Part shown: one piece after another, positions 11,991-23,847 of the stretch | Numbering within the stretch: the stretch's first letter is position 1 | Layout: every line of letters begins with the position of its first letter | DNA from: Symbiodinium natans | Taxonomy: Eukaryota; Sar; Dinophyceae; Suessiales; Symbiodiniaceae | DNA length: 64,000 nucleotides | Reading direction: 5' to 3' | Assembly (NCBI GenBank): GCA_905221605.1 | Contig: CAJNDS010000591.1 | Location: 485,701-549,700 of the forward strand | Notes under the pieces: generated by a model | What the model was told of the DNA's origin: nothing | The model's input: only the letters and a program-made list of their open reading frames with translations | The model's database searches: none | Translations under genes and position numbers: made by a program

Positions 11991-12271
11991 GTTTAACCTT
12001 GAACCCCAAGCTCCAAACCCTACACCCTGAAACGCGTAAGCTAGGAATCTCGGTGGTACATCCGGAAGTCTGAATTCCGAAGTCCTCCGAAAGCTCAAGA
12101 CCCGAAGCATCCCAAGAACCGAAGCCCTGAAACAACAGGTTTAGGGTTTAGGGTTCAGGGTTTAGGGTTTAGGGTTTAGGGTTTAGGGCCGAGCCCTCTG
12201 TGGAGGTCCTTGCTGCCCTTCCAGCCTCTGCGGTGCCCGACCAGCCCTCTCTGCGACTCGGCCTCGCGATT

Positions 12272-12405
12272 TAGGGTTTAGGGTTTAGGGTTTGGGGTTT
12301 GGGGTTTGGGGTTTAGGGTTTGGGGTTTAGGGTTTAGGGTTTGGGGTTTAGGGTTTCAGGGTTTAGGGTTTGGGGTTTAGGGTTTAGGGTTTGGGGTTTA
12401 GGTTT
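12272..12405. repeat. Mixed TTTAGGG/TTTGGGG array
   Basis: Alternating units with A or G at the fourth position, G-rich on +. Confidence 0.9.
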
Positions 12406-12587
12406 ACAGCCCGGATGCAAAAGAGGGGGTTCAGGTTTTAGGGTTTAGGGTCCAGAGCTTAGGGTTTAGGCCTACAGCCCGGATGCAAAGAGGGTTTAGG
12501 ATTCCAGGGGCCCTGCAAGGAGGTGGCTCAGGCCGTTCAGGTCTTCGGGTTTAGGGTATAGGGTTCAGGGTTTAGGCGTTGCCAGGA

Positions 12588-12708
12588 GGGGCCCCCCTTA
12601 CTATACCAACTGTAGTTAAGGGGGCTTATTACCTAATTTAGGATCCTTATCACCCAATTTAGGGTCCTTATAACTCTACTTATATCTAGGGGGCCCCTCC
12701 TTGTATAT
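12588..12708. mobile_element. Family F element
   Basis: AGGAGGGGCCCCCCTTACTA left, CTAGGGGGCCCCTCCT right; interior repeats of AATTTAGG-TCCTTAT. Confidence 0.8.
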
Positions 12709-13174
12709 TCCTATCTAACCCTACTCAGAGCCCACATAATTTTGGCAGGGCCGCGCCCCCAAATCCACGGTGGTCCATTTTTCGGCCTATCAGGAAAAGG
12801 CTCCGTAGGCAAAGGGATTCTGGGTTTAGAGTTTCTATAGGCTTGGGATTTTTTGTTTTTTTTTTTTTTTTGTTGGGGGGGGGGGGGTTTATGTGTTGGC
12901 CTTTGAGAGTGGCGGGCATAGTGGGAGCTTGAGGAGTTCGAGGCTTCAAAGGGGCATGTGGCTCCAGCCAGGTATGAAATGCGTCTGGCCGGCCCGTCGC
13001 GATCGGCTACTGTGCGGCCGCGATGAAGTTAGCATTTTGAATTTTCCAATTCCCTAAGCCCTAAGCCCTAAGCCCTAAGCCCTAAGCTTTGTCGTAGTTG
13101 GGTAACATTTTACATTTTTAAGGGTACTTAAACCCAATAAGGAATATAATTTTAAAATTTTAATACTATCCCAA

Positions 13175-13268
13175 CCATGAACTAGTAAGCCCTAAGCCCT
13201 AAACCCTAAACCCTAAACCCTAAACCCTAAACCCTAAACCCTAAACCCTAAACCCTAAACCCTAAACC
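13175..13268. repeat. CCCTAAA array
   Basis: About 12 units beginning with CCCTAAG variants. Confidence 0.9.
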
Positions 13269-13499
13269 TCATCCGAAACCCCAAACATCCGCAAGGTAGT
13301 CTCAACAGTCCACAATCCTTCCTTGGAAGCTCTTTTGACTTAGCAAGTCTACGTGGTGCCCCTAGACAACCTCCAAGTACAAAGCCACGTAGCAATTACA
13401 CACCCTCTAAGCCTGTAAACCCTTTAAGCTCTATCTGCCCGCTAAGCCCAAAGCGGCTCGACAAGCCTCAGCCCAATCACGCCCTATCTAAGGGTTTAA

Positions 13500-13640
13500 A
13501 GTTTAGGGTTGAGGGCTTCATGGTCCCTTAACATGGGCCGATACTTTTGTTTGAAAGGGTTCTGAAGTATGGGCCCCTGGGTTGCATAGGTTGTGGGCCC
13601 ACACTTATCGGGCCCTTGCGACTACCCTAAGACAGCAGAC
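13500..13640. mobile_element. Family E element, partly degraded
   Basis: CTTCATGGTCCCTTAACATGGGCC left, GGGCCC ... CGACTACCC right. Confidence 0.6.
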
Positions 13641-14329
13641 CCTGAACCACCCTAAACCCTAATGCTACATCCTATAAATCCTAAACCCTAGATTCCGAGG
13701 CATCCTCCACAACCTCCGCTTGCCGACCAAAGCGCTGAAGTTGGCCCTTGGGTTGCGTACCGTAGCTCCTCTGGGTTCTGAGGGAGCTTCGTACCTGATA
13801 CCCCCTTTAGAAGGAGGGAAGCTTTTATTTTGTCTCTGTGGTGTTTTTGGCTAGGGTTTGGGTTCTGAAGAAACCGGTGCACATGCGCGAGCAGATGTGT
13901 CCACGCGAGGGTTGATCTCAGTGTACTATAGATTGCTTACTGTAGGTAGAGCCCCATAAGGACGCTATAACACGGACAGACGCCCAAGGGGTGTAATATT
14001 AGGGGGAGGGGCTAGAAACACCACAACCTCTGCAGACCTCCGCTTGCGCTCCGCCAGGAAATATGCAGCCACATATACTGCGCCGGAAACGGAAACATGT
14101 GCAACGCCCCGAAAAGCGGCTTCAAATTCATTAGACATCTTTTTTCGAAAATTTAAACCATAGAGACTCTTTAGGGATAATCATATATATGGGTAGTTCT
14201 CTAAATTAGGGTCCCGTTTTGGGATCCCTTTTAAAGGGGTGCCGCCTTATACTGGCTACAGAAAAAGGGACCCTAGTTTAGGAAACCACCCATATTCATT
14301 TGCTATACTTTTCTGACCTCCGCCGGCAG

Positions 14330-14405
14330 ATCTTGGCCTACGACCGGCCCCACCGCGCGCCTCGCGGCGTCGACCTGCCTCCGAGCACGGAGCCGCCAAG
14401 AGAGG
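14330..14405 (+). CDS. Candidate exon, unknown protein
   Basis: Preceded by a pyrimidine-rich tract and CCGGCAG. The frame reads ILAYDRPHRAPRGVDLPPST, then EPPREG. GC-rich, between a family M-like element and a telomere array. Confidence 0.28.
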
Positions 14406-14562
14406 GCCGGTTTTTTTTGTTGATGGGTTTTGGGGGGTTTAGGGTTTAGGGGTTTGGGGTTTAGGGTTTAGGGGTTAGGGTTTAGGGTTTAGGGTTTAGG
14501 GTTGAGCCGTCAGAAATACCCTGGAAAGCCCTGAGAGCCCAGATGCAAAAACCCAAACCTCG

Positions 14563-14829
14563 CCTGGGTTTTCTGAGCACTGGCAGCTACTGGGAGGTTC
14601 TTACAGGCCCCTTAGGTGCCCGAATATGTTTATAAGTACAGTTCTAAGTACAGCTATAATTGGCAAATAAGTACCCCTAAACCCTAAACCCTAAAGTACA
14701 GTTATAATTGGTACCATGAACCTCTCAGTGGCAGCTAGAACTCATGGCAGGAGCTGCGCATCCGATGGCAAGATCCCCTGGCAGATGAGGTCGCGGACCC
14801 AGGGTGTAGGGTTTGAGGGATTTCTGGCT
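14563..14829 (+). CDS. Candidate exon pair split by a family A element
   Basis: Left part ends FSEHWQLLG and right part continues AARTHGRSCASDGKIPWQMR, then SRTQGVGFEGFLA and stop. The element between them starts at the GT of GGGAG|GTTCTT and ends ACCTCTCAG|. The join through these sites is in frame. The element is also flanked by a 9-bp direct repeat TGGCAGCTA (14581-14589, 14729-14737). No family recognised. Confidence 0.35.
14590..14728. mobile_element. Family A element with 9-bp flanking repeat
   Basis: TGGGAGGTTC left and CCATGAACCTCTCAG right, interior with TATAAGTACAG motifs. Flanked by TGGCAGCTA on both sides. A short CCCTAAA tract sits inside. Confidence 0.68.
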
Positions 14830-15230
14830 TAGGGTTTAGGGTTTTAGGGTTTTAGGGTTTTAGGGTTTTAGGGTTTTAGGGTTTCAGGGGTAAGGGTTGA
14901 GGGTTTAGGGTTTAGGGTTTCAGGGTTTAGGGGTTTTTGGGTGTTAGGGTTTAGCGGTTTAGGGTTTTCGGGTTTGGGGTTTTAGGGTTTAGGGTTTTCG
15001 GGTTCAGGGTTTCAGGGTTTCAGGGTTTTAGGGTTTCAGGGTTTAGGGTTTTTAGGGTTTCAGGGTTTAGGGTTTTAGGGTTTTACGGTTTTAGGGTTTT
15101 AGGGTTTTAGGGTTTTTAGAGTTTAGGGGTTCAGGTTGTGGGGTTTCAGGGTTTCGGGTCTTAGGGTTCAGGGTTTAGGGTTTTAGGTTTTAGGGAGTTA
15201 GGATTTAGGGTTTAGGGTTTAGGGTCAATA
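14805..15230. repeat. Long degenerate telomere-like array
   Basis: About 425 bp of TTTAGGG, TTTTAGGG, TTTCAGGG and TTTCGGG units with variable spacing. G-rich on +, no island inside; looks like an old, diverged array. Confidence 0.88.
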
Positions 15231-15887
15231 AGAGGGGCTTGCACAAGAGGGTGCTCGAAGTTTGGGGATGTGTTACCTAAAGCCTCATGAAACCTCCACA
15301 GTTCTGGCACAGCTCGTTGAAGAGAGAGCGAACCCACCAGCAGTAAGGGACCCCCCCCCCCCCCCCCTTGAGACTTCCTCCCGGGAGGAGAGCATCACGC
15401 AGCAGGAGCGGGAGCAGTCAAGCTCCCAGGGGCGCGCAGGACGGAACTGTACACCAGGGGGGCTTCCCCCAAAGTCCCTAAATAGGAAGTACTTTAAGGC
15501 CCAAGTATCCCCTATTTAGGTACATGGACCCTTAGGGTTACAGGGTTTGCTCGCCGGTTTTTGCTCGTCTTGGGGGAATCCCTGCTACACAGCTTCAGTT
15601 GGTCAGTCGCGGGGGCTGTGGGTTCCAGAGCGTGGGTCGCTCCATCTCCGGCTATGCACATGCGCATTGCCTGCGAAGGTTTAGGGTTATAGGGCTTTCT
15701 TGATGATCGATGTTGTTTCGACAGGGCCCATGCAGGACATCAGCCCTCACAGAGCCGCAAGGCTTGGGGGCCTGTAGGTCCTCATAAAATGCTTCGAGCC
15801 CGAGGAAAGTCTAAGGCAAAAATCAGCAAGCATTCTCATTTGAGGGGTCTAGCTTAAGGACAAATCGCCAAGCGCTCTGAGTTCAGG

Positions 15888-15990
15888 GAGGCTCGACGCG
15901 CCCTCCGTGCAGGAACCGTCACCTGCGAGTACTACGACCCTGCGAGCCTGGCAATGGCTGCTCGACAGCCCAAGCGTGAGAGATCGTGAG
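15888..15990 (+). CDS. Candidate C-terminal exon
   Basis: After GTTCAG|G the frame reads EARRALRAGTVTCEYYDPAS, then LAMAARQPKRERS and TGA. A second frame is open over the same bases, so the choice is uncertain. Confidence 0.27.
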
Positions 15991-16540
15991 TGTCGAAAGC
16001 CCTAAACTTTTTTGGGTGCAGGAACCCACTGGTTCAGGGCTTAGGGTTTAGGGTTTAGGGTCTGGACTTTAGGAAGGGCCTAGGGCCCTAAGCGCAGGGC
16101 TGGCAGGCTTGCACCTGGCAAAAGCGCAGGGTTCGACATCTTGCGACACAAAGAACCCAACGCTCCTTAAAGCGAATGAATCGTTTGGAGTTTAGGCATT
16201 CGGGTTCACATGTGAAGTAACCAACCTAAAAAAGGGCACCCCTGTTACAGGCTGGTGACTGGGCGGGTTCTAGTGTAGTGCAGGGCATGCTCCTGTTCAA
16301 AGGGCTGTGGAACTGGGAATCCGGTGCCTCACATCTCCCTTATAGAACCAGAACCCTGAAGCCGAGGGCTTTGGGTTTGGACCCTATCTAAGGGCAGTCA
16401 CTTGGTCCCTGAATAGTATGGTCCCTTACCTCCTTTAGCGGGCCTTGGCCTAAACCCTAAACCCTATAAACCCCTAAACCCTAAATTATGACCTTAAAGG
16501 CCCCGCGCGGGATGGCCTGATTTAGGACGGTCGTACTTAG

Positions 16541-16638
16541 AAGCTCGTTTTGACTAAGTAAGTCTACTTCGTACCTAGAAACCCTTTTGTAATCACCCAA
16601 CCTACTAAGTCAAAAGGGCTTCCAAGTAGAGGCTTGAG
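16541..16638. mobile_element. Family D element
   Basis: AGAAGCTCGTTTTGACTAAG left, CTAAGTCAAAAGGGCTTC right. Confidence 0.75.
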
Positions 16639-16764
16639 AAGGAGTGGGCACCTGCACGTCCCAGGAGCTCTATGCAATGGCAATGTACCCTGTCTCTTGG
16701 CGATGGCGTTGCATCTTCAGTTTTTTTCATTTTCTACACAGGATACACTTTAAATTGTAGGGTA

Positions 16765-16855
16765 TATCTATATGTATGTGTATATATATATATATACACA
16801 TATATATATATATGTATATATATATACATGTATATATACATATATATATATACGG
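16765..16855. repeat. (TA)n microsatellite
   Basis: TATATA runs with single C/G breaks, followed by TTTAGGG units. Confidence 0.85.
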
Positions 16856-17524
16856 GATGGGGTGTAGGGTTCAGGGTTTAGGGTTTAGGGGGCTCAAGGG
16901 GGGTCAAGGGGTATGTGACCCAATGTTCCCCAATCCTCCCCACTACTCCCTCATTCCGGCTCCCTAAGCTTCCCTAAGCTTTTGTAGGCACCTACCCCCT
17001 CATTACCCCTTACGGACCCTATGAAGACAAGAGCACGCCGTTCCCCCTAAGCCCTATACACTCTAAACCCTGAGCCCTGAAGAGACTTAAACCCCTGAAA
17101 CTCCCTATATCCCTACATAAACCTTTGGGGGGGGGTGGTCTTCTACAGAATGGGTGCTCGTCTTGGGACCCAACTCTTAGGATGCAGACCCAGATGTGCC
17201 CAGCACCACACTTTGTGTGGATCGTGAGGACCCCTAGAAGTCTTCTTTACGCCTTTTTTACCTACACCCTAAGCATGCTCAACTGTGGGTGGCAAAAGGA
17301 AAAGAACCGTCATTGACCCCTAAACTTACGTCAACGCTAGCCCTCCCCCTCCCCCCCTCCCAAAAAACACAAAAGCAAAACAAAAAGGCTTCCCAAGACC
17401 CCCCCTCGCCAGTGAGGTGGACGACTTCAAGATGCTACGGGGTGGACTGCTGCAGCTCGGGCCATGCATGCGCCAAGCATGCTTTTAATATGATCCTATG
17501 TCAAAAGACTGCCTCTCTCTGCAG

Positions 17525-17729
17525 ATTTTCGACCTCCTTCATGTCGTCTTATAAGGCTGAGCTCAGCTACAATGAAGGGCTTCAAGGTTGAAGCCTTTGG
17601 AGGGATTGTAGACACTCTTGTCCCTCGCAGGCCTGTGTAGGACGAGGGGACTAGGTGGGTTGTGCCTTCAAGTAGCTTTAGAGATGACCCAGCAGCCCCA
17701 AAGGTCTCTCTTAAACCAGGAGACCTAAG
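17525..17729 (+). CDS. Candidate terminal exons, unknown protein
   Basis: The strong acceptor GCCTCTCTCTGCAG precedes FSTSFMSSYKAELSYNEGLQ. A second strong acceptor (CTTGTCCCTCGCAG at 17630) allows an in-phase join to LCRTRGLGGLCLQVALEMTQ, then QPQRSLLNQET and TAA. The implied intron (17587-17630) is only 44 nt, which is short. Alternatively the first part is a separate exon. Confidence 0.35.
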
Positions 17730-17782
17730 CTTCGGTGCGTTGAAGGTATGGGTTGCGGTGCAATTGGGTAATTAGCATTTAG

Positions 17783-18051
17783 GGTGGTTGGAACGTCTCC
17801 ATCGCCAAGGCATCCGCAACCCTAACCTGCACCTGCACCTGCCAAGTACATCCGAAGAAGGGCGGCAACAGTATTTTGGGATGTTCCCCCTTTTGCTGAC
17901 AGTCCTTAACAGGGATTATATAGTACCCCCTGCTATCATTCCCTACTAAGGGGTGTTAGTATAAGGGGGAAACATCCCAAACAGCATTCTTATCAGAGGT
18001 TTCACGGCCTCTCAAGAAGTACTTGAAGGCTCTACTTGGACCCAGGGTAGG
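17783..18051 (+). CDS. Candidate exon pair with a family C element as intron
   Basis: The left exon reads GGWNVSIAKASATLTCTCTC, then QVHPKKGGN, up to AACA|GTATTTTGGG. The right exon starts after CCCAAACAG| and reads FLSEVSRPLKKYLKALLGP. The sequence between (about 17872-17984) is a complete family C inverted-repeat element, and the GT-AG join keeps the frame. ACAG occurs at both edges. The right exon ends where a family I-like element begins. No family recognised. Confidence 0.4.
17876..17981. mobile_element. Family C element, likely used as intron
   Basis: TTGGGATGTTCCCCC left, GGGGGAAACATCCCAA right, with inner inverted repeat (ACAGTCCTTAA .. ACTAAGGGGTGTT). Confidence 0.78.
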
Positions 18052-19781
18052 CCCTGATTCCCTTTTTTCAGGGTTTGGGTTCCTGTTTAGGCCCCTGTGA
18101 ACCCAAAGCGGCACTGTTGCTATTCCTTGGTTAGTCTAGTAGCCCTAAACCCTAAACCCTAAACCCTAAACCCTATACCCTCTAGGTGTGCCCTGGGACC
18201 TCAAACCATAAGAAACCAAGGCACTTGATTGGGGAGTTCCAGCTTTGGTGGAGCACGCGTCGTTGCAAGGAGACGACAAGTGGAGAGGAGTGGGGTTTAG
18301 GGTTTAGGGTTTAGGGTTTAGGGTTTAGGGTTTTGAGGGTCTAAGGTTTGGAGCTAGGGGGGCTTGCAGATCTACAAGGGCCCTCAGCTACTTGCCGTTT
18401 GTAAAGAGTTGTGCCTTTAAACCCTGCGCCTCACGAGGGCCCCTGACAAGAGAAACAAGTCGCAGGCCTTGCAGTGTAGAAGGGCTTGGACTTACTGGGT
18501 TTACCTGGGACTTGTCTTTACCTAAAGTTATATGGCTTATGCCTACCAATAAAGGGGTAGCTTCTACTAAGCTGCAGGTAAATAGAGTCCCAGGTAGTAG
18601 GTAGTCATGCGCTGGACACCAAGGTGCCATCCTCAACTTCACAGATTTCCAATCCTGCGCCCCTCGCGTTGGCCACTACAGGCCCCTTCTTCTCATTGTC
18701 TTGCCACACCCTAAACCCTAAACCCTAAGCCCTAAACCCTAAACCCTAAACCCTAAACCCTAACAAAAATCAACCCGAAACCCTGTAGACATCCTAAACC
18801 CAGCCATGTAGACCTACTTCAAGGTTCATGGGTACTCGTACGTACGGTGCTATGTGGGCTTACTGTTTTAATAAACTGTTCGATAATTCTACTTCAGGGT
18901 TTAGGGTTTAGGGTTTAGACCCCCCTGCTTGTATAGGATCGCGGGAAGGCTCTGCTATCAGGTTGCCGGCAGCTTCCTCAGTCCGTGCTCAAAACAAGGG
19001 TTTAGGGTCTAGGGTTTAGGGTTTAGGGTTTAGGGTTTAGGGTTTAGGGATCCAAGTAGACTCCTCCCCAACCCGCTGCAGCCGGGGCTCTGCCTTTGGG
19101 AGGAAGTCCACATGGGCGCACGGCACCACGCCTAAACCCTAAACCCTATATCCCAGGTTTAGGGTTTACCCGAAAAGCCCAATACCCCTGAATTAAGACC
19201 GTTGTTTACATAGTGGTCCTTAATATGATTTGAGTTCTGTTGGGGTTACAGGCTTGGGGGTTGGGGGATGCCGCTCTCTAAACCCTAAACCGGTTTGGTG
19301 TTTAGAGCTTAGGGTTTAGGGTTGAGGGTTTGTGGGTTTAGCGGCCGCTCGCTTCGTTCGCCTGCGCGCAAGGTGGGGCGAGACCGTTGCCAGAATGGAA
19401 AGCCAGCGCATGTGTCTGTCGGCTGCGAAGGGAATTTTAGGGTGTTTAGGGTTTAAGTTTTAGGGGTTAGGGTAGTGGTAGCTTTTTGGGCCCTTGTTGT
19501 CAGGGTGCCCAGAAACGTGACCCAAAAATAGAAAACCTGCCCAGATGCAACCGGGTTCACAATTTTGTGTTCTCTTGGTGAGTGTATACGTGGTCAGTTC
19601 TCAAAGTTATGTAACCCTAAAGCGGGACCCTGATATAGAGAACCTCTCATTTGGCTTTATATCTCGGTGAGTGCATCTACGGGGGTGTCCTTTCGGGAGC
19701 CTAGTTGTATACACCGTCTGTAGTCAGACTTAGGCTCAGATTAGGCCCTCATTCCCCGTTTTGGGGTCTAGCTTCCCTTAC

Positions 19782-19875
19782 AGTCGAATCCCCTGCCTTT
19801 TTGGGGTAGTATAATCCCCTTATCAATCCCAGGTTAACCTTGAATTCCCCCAGGTTACTTCTAGTTTTAAGGTTT
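19782..19875. mobile_element. Family L element, copy 1
   Basis: CTTTTTGGGGTAGTATAATCCCCTTAT, GGTTAACCTTGAATTCCCC and CAGGTTACT shared with 26283-26356. Confidence 0.65.
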
Positions 19876-20008
19876 GGGGCGACCCCCCCCCCCTCTCCTG
19901 TAGATAAGCTTTGACTGGCTTTCTTCGACGCCACTACAAACCCACCTATGATCCTAGAACCCTAAGAAGCCCATTTCCCTATCCCTAAACCCTAAACCCT
20001 AAACCCTG

Positions 20009-20134
20009 CTCGCCACAGAGCAGTCCAGGCAAGTGCCTGCGGTCGGGCTCCGCGAAGATGCAGTCGCGCTCGCGGTTCGCCTTGTGGCCTGCGCTGCATT
20101 GCTTTGGACCTTGGGCGCGCTGGGGAGTTTTCCC
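20009..20134 (+). CDS. Candidate exon, possible membrane segment
   Basis: The frame reads LATEQSRQVPAVGLREDAVA, then a hydrophobic stretch LAVRLVACAALLWTLGALG. It lies between CCCTAAA and TTTAGGG arrays. No acceptor is clearly best. Confidence 0.27.
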
Positions 20135-20377
20135 AGGGTTTCGGGTTTAGGGTTTAGGGTTTAGGGTTTAGGGTTTAGGCGCTCTAGGGTAAAGAGGGTT
20201 TTGGGAATATCTGGGTAAAAATGGTTGCAAGGTTGCACTGGAAGTGTCGAAGCAGTCAGCTCATTCATAGAGTGAGTCTTTTTTCTCTCATCTCTGGGGA
20301 GCCATCTTTTGGTTTTCAGAAAGACAGATCTAACAGTTCTAGCAGAAGATGGAGTGCGTCCCCAAGCCTTAAACTCC

Positions 20378-20499
20378 TACAAGGAGGGGCCCCCTAGTTA
20401 TAAGTAGAGTTATAAGGACCCTAAAGTGGGTTATAAGGATCCTAAATTAGGTCATAAGCCCCCTTAACTACAGTTGGTATAGTAAGGGGGGCCCTAAAC
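20378..20499. mobile_element. Family F element, opposite orientation
   Basis: Same sequence reversed: AGGAGGGGCCCCCTAGTTAT left, TATAGTAAGGGGGGCCC right. Confidence 0.8.
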
Positions 20500-20569
20500 C
20501 CGAAGACCTCAACGGCCTGAGCCAAGGCTCATGTGCAGGCAAGGCAGCCTTTGCAAAGCGCCGAGTTCT

Positions 20570-20680
20570 GTAGGGTTTGGGTTTAGGGTTTAGGGTTTAG
20601 GGTTTAGGGTTTAGGGTTTAGGGTTTAGGGTTTAGGGTTTAGGGTTTAGGGTTTGTAGTTTGTAGGGTTTAGGGTTTAGG
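20570..20680. repeat. TTTAGGG array
   Basis: About 14 units, perfect except near the right end. Confidence 0.92.
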
Positions 20681-21538
20681 GAGGTTCATGGCTCATGGAT
20701 AGATACCGTCCTGGGTTTTGTGCTGATATTCGCCGGCTTCCCGGACTTTACGTTTAACCCACGGCTGCCTCTAGCTCTCAGAACCCTGCCCTAAACCCTT
20801 AACCCTAAACCCGAAACCTTAAACCCTAAACAAAGGACAACATGAGAGCACGGTTGATGATGTCCAACCGCTGCGGATGTTTATAGCTGTGTCGGTTTAC
20901 TGTAGGGTTTAGGGTTTAGGGTTTAGGGTTTATGGTTTAGGTTTGAGGTTTAAGGTTTCCGATTCTTTCTTGGTAGAAGCTACGTGGCCTCCCGTGGTTA
21001 TCGAAGCTCAGAAGGGAAAGTGCTCAATGCGGCTTCCTTAATAACGTGCTGGTGCCCGTTTCGTGTTCCTGAACCTCCCCCAGGGTTTAGGGTTTAGGGT
21101 TTAGGGTTTAGGGTTTAGGGTTTAGGGTTTAGGGTTTAGGGGGAAATGTTCCTCATCCTTCGCTCTTCCACGTACTTCGTGGCTCCTGTTGAGGATGCAA
21201 ACGCAAGGTAGTCTTCTTTGCAACTCAACCCTAAACCCTCAACCTTCTCCGAAGATGTCGTGCAGTAGACCCCGCCTTGCAGTGGCTAGTCGGGTGGCAA
21301 AAAAAGCCTAAACCGTCTTGATTCGGCCCTATAAGGGCCTGCCAGGAGTGTTGATTGGTCACAGCCCGTGTGCTCGAGGTTCTTTGGCCCCACCGAACCT
21401 CAACGGAAGCCACACCTGGAGCTCCTAAACCCGAAGCCCTAAACCCTAAACCCTAAACCCTAAACCCTAAACCCTAAACCCTAAACCCTAACCCTAAGCC
21501 CCTGAACCCCTGAAAAGCAAGTGGGGTTCATTCTGCAG

Positions 21539-21872
21539 GGAGCTGTGCAGCGAAACTGCCAACGAGCTGCACATGCTGCCCCCCTGCGCCTACGCTGATG
21601 CCGATGAAGAGACGGTGCCACACGGCCAACGTCGTAAACAAGAGCTTGATCGCATGGGTTTGAACGGGGCTTCTGGTTTGGGGGGGGTCTGGGGTCTCCT
21701 AATGTTTTCTGGAAGAAGCCACTGGGCGCCAAGTCAGTGTTGTAGTGGTCTCTTGCCAGGTCATGACATTCGGCCAAGAGCCGGAAACCCACACCGCTTT
21801 TGCCGACGCTCATTATACCCAGAGCGCGTTTCTTTGTTCTCTCGCAAGGCAGCGCGAGTCATCTGGGGTTGA
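21539..21872 (+). CDS. Candidate exon pair, unknown protein
   Basis: Exon 1 follows GGTTCATTCTGCAG|G and reads ELCSETANELHMLPPCAYAD, then ADEETVPHGQRRKQELDRM. It can end at ATGG|GTTTGA (21657) or at GGG|GTCTGG further on. A second exon starts after GTCTCTTGCCAG|G (21752). One choice of donor gives HDIRPRAGNPHRF... to a TGA at 21870-21872; the other gives MTFGQEPETHTAFADAHYTQ and onward. Strong splice-like signals, but two competing readings and no family match. Confidence 0.42.
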
Positions 21873-21879
21873 AGGCTTC

Positions 21880-22004
21880 TACTTGCAAGCTCTTTTGCCG
21901 TAGTAAGTCTACTTAGAATTCCCTAGAAACTCTCTTAAAACCCCTATAATCCCCACAACCTGACTTACCCTACTTGCAAAGTCAAAAGAGCTTCCAAGTA
22001 GGGT
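21880..22004. mobile_element. Family D element
   Basis: CTTGCAAGCTCTTTTG left, CAAAAGAGCTTCCAAGTAGG right. Confidence 0.75.
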
Positions 22005-22010
22005 GGAGTT

Positions 22011-22112
22011 TGGGATGTTCTTCCTGATACCAACAGTCCTTACTGGGGCTTCTAATTGGAGGTACTACATTCCCTATTAAGGACTGCTAGTGTAAGGGGG
22101 AAACCTCCCAAC
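22011..22112. mobile_element. Family C element
   Basis: TTTGGGATGTTC left, GGGGGAAACCTCCCAA right. It abuts a family D element on the left and a CCCTAAA array on the right. Confidence 0.78.
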
Positions 22113-22205
22113 CCTAAACCCTAAACCCTAAACCCTAAACCCTAAACCCTAAACCCTAAACCCTAAACCCTAAACCCTAAACCCTAAACCCTAAACCCTA
22201 AACCC
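22110..22205. repeat. CCCTAAA array
   Basis: Thirteen to fourteen perfect units immediately following the right terminal repeat of a family C element. Confidence 0.92.
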
Positions 22206-23847
22206 AAGTAGGGTCATCGAAGGTTTGACGGCGAGCCCGCGCCACGCTGGTGGCTCGACGCGACTGCCGAGCTCCTTGGCGCCTTCTTCGGCTTGCTCTA
22301 GGATCCTTTTGTGGTGCTTTGCTGTAGCTTTAGATCCCTGCTCCAAAATATTGGAGTCCTGAACCCTTTACCCAAAAACCCCAAACCCCCAAACGTTCTG
22401 TGGTGCTTTTCATATAGGGGCTTGAGGTGGGCAAGGAGTTCATGGGTAAAACTAAGTAGGGTTTCAAGCATGTTGCAGGGGAACTATACTTAGAGCCTTG
22501 CTATTTCTGCAAGTTCCGATGAACCTCCAAGGGGCCACTCCACAACCCCCCAAGCCCTGTTGAACCCGACAGTCGGGCCCAGGTGGGATCGTGTGCTGGC
22601 GAAGATGCTCCATGGTTGCGGCTTCAATCCCGAACCCTTCGAAATCGGGGAGAATTACGTACGTATTTCTGGCTCTGAGTAGGGAAATGAGGGATTTAGG
22701 TTCCATATATCTCCCCTTAATTGCCCCAATGAAATAACCTCTCGCCCTGACCCCGAAACCCAAACGTATATATATATATATATGTACTAGTATGCTAATC
22801 GCAAAATATGTTGACAATATACTAATGGGGGGGTACATTCGGAGCACACCTGAGGTTTGAAGGCAATGGGGAGCCTGGTTCGAAACCTCGCCGCAAAGAG
22901 CATGCTAACTTCTTTTTTTGGCCTTGGGGCTTCCTCAAGCCGGGCGGACACACGAGCTACGGTAGGGTTCAGGGTTTAGGGTTTAGGGTTTAGGTTTTAG
23001 GGTTTTAGGGTTTTTGGGGTTGTAGGGTTTTAGGGAGTTAGGGTTTAGGGTCTTAGGGTTTAGGGTTAGCAAAATGGGTTTAGGGTTTGCAGCCTGGTAC
23101 CTGGGGCTTGGGCGTTTGTAGCCTTGGTGGCATGCCAGCTTCGGGGGCTCTACTCAGCTTAAGTAAATGTGGGGGGTTTCCGAAATGGGGGGGGACCTTA
23201 CTAGGTTCCTATTGATAAAGGAATCCTATTATTTGAGGTCTTCTTAGAGGTCGCTCATTTTCGTAAACCCCCTTTGTGGGCTTCGGCCTGTTTGAGGGTT
23301 TTAAGGGATGCTTCCTAGCACGACAGGGAGTCATAAAGGCTTGGCGGAGCAGCATCCCAATATCCCTAAACCCTAAACAAACCCTCAACCCTGAACCCTT
23401 AACCCTGTGCCGTGTGGGTGTGACCGGGACTTAAACCCGCGTCCCACGTCCATGTCATGCTCAGGATTGGCTGCTACTATTATTGTCTTGGAGGCGCTGG
23501 AGGGGCGGAGAACCCTAAAACCGTAACACCCATAAACCCTAAACCCTAAACCCTAAACCCTGAACCCAAGCCCTAAACCCTATAAACCCTCCTAACCTCA
23601 GAATCTTCTAAGTCCTCGAAGAGAACTCCTCGCCCCGGTGTGACGAAAAGCCACAAGTCACCAGCAGCAATAATCCTGAGGACTCAACCTACAACCCGCA
23701 AGCCTACACCCTAAACCCTAAACCCTAAACCCTAAACCCTAAACCCTAAACCCTAAACCCTAAACTCGGTTGGCTCTTGGGATGCTGTGCTTCCCCCCGT
23801 TTAACAAAGCGGCAGCTGCCTTGGGTTCTTCTTATTGCCATGTTAGG

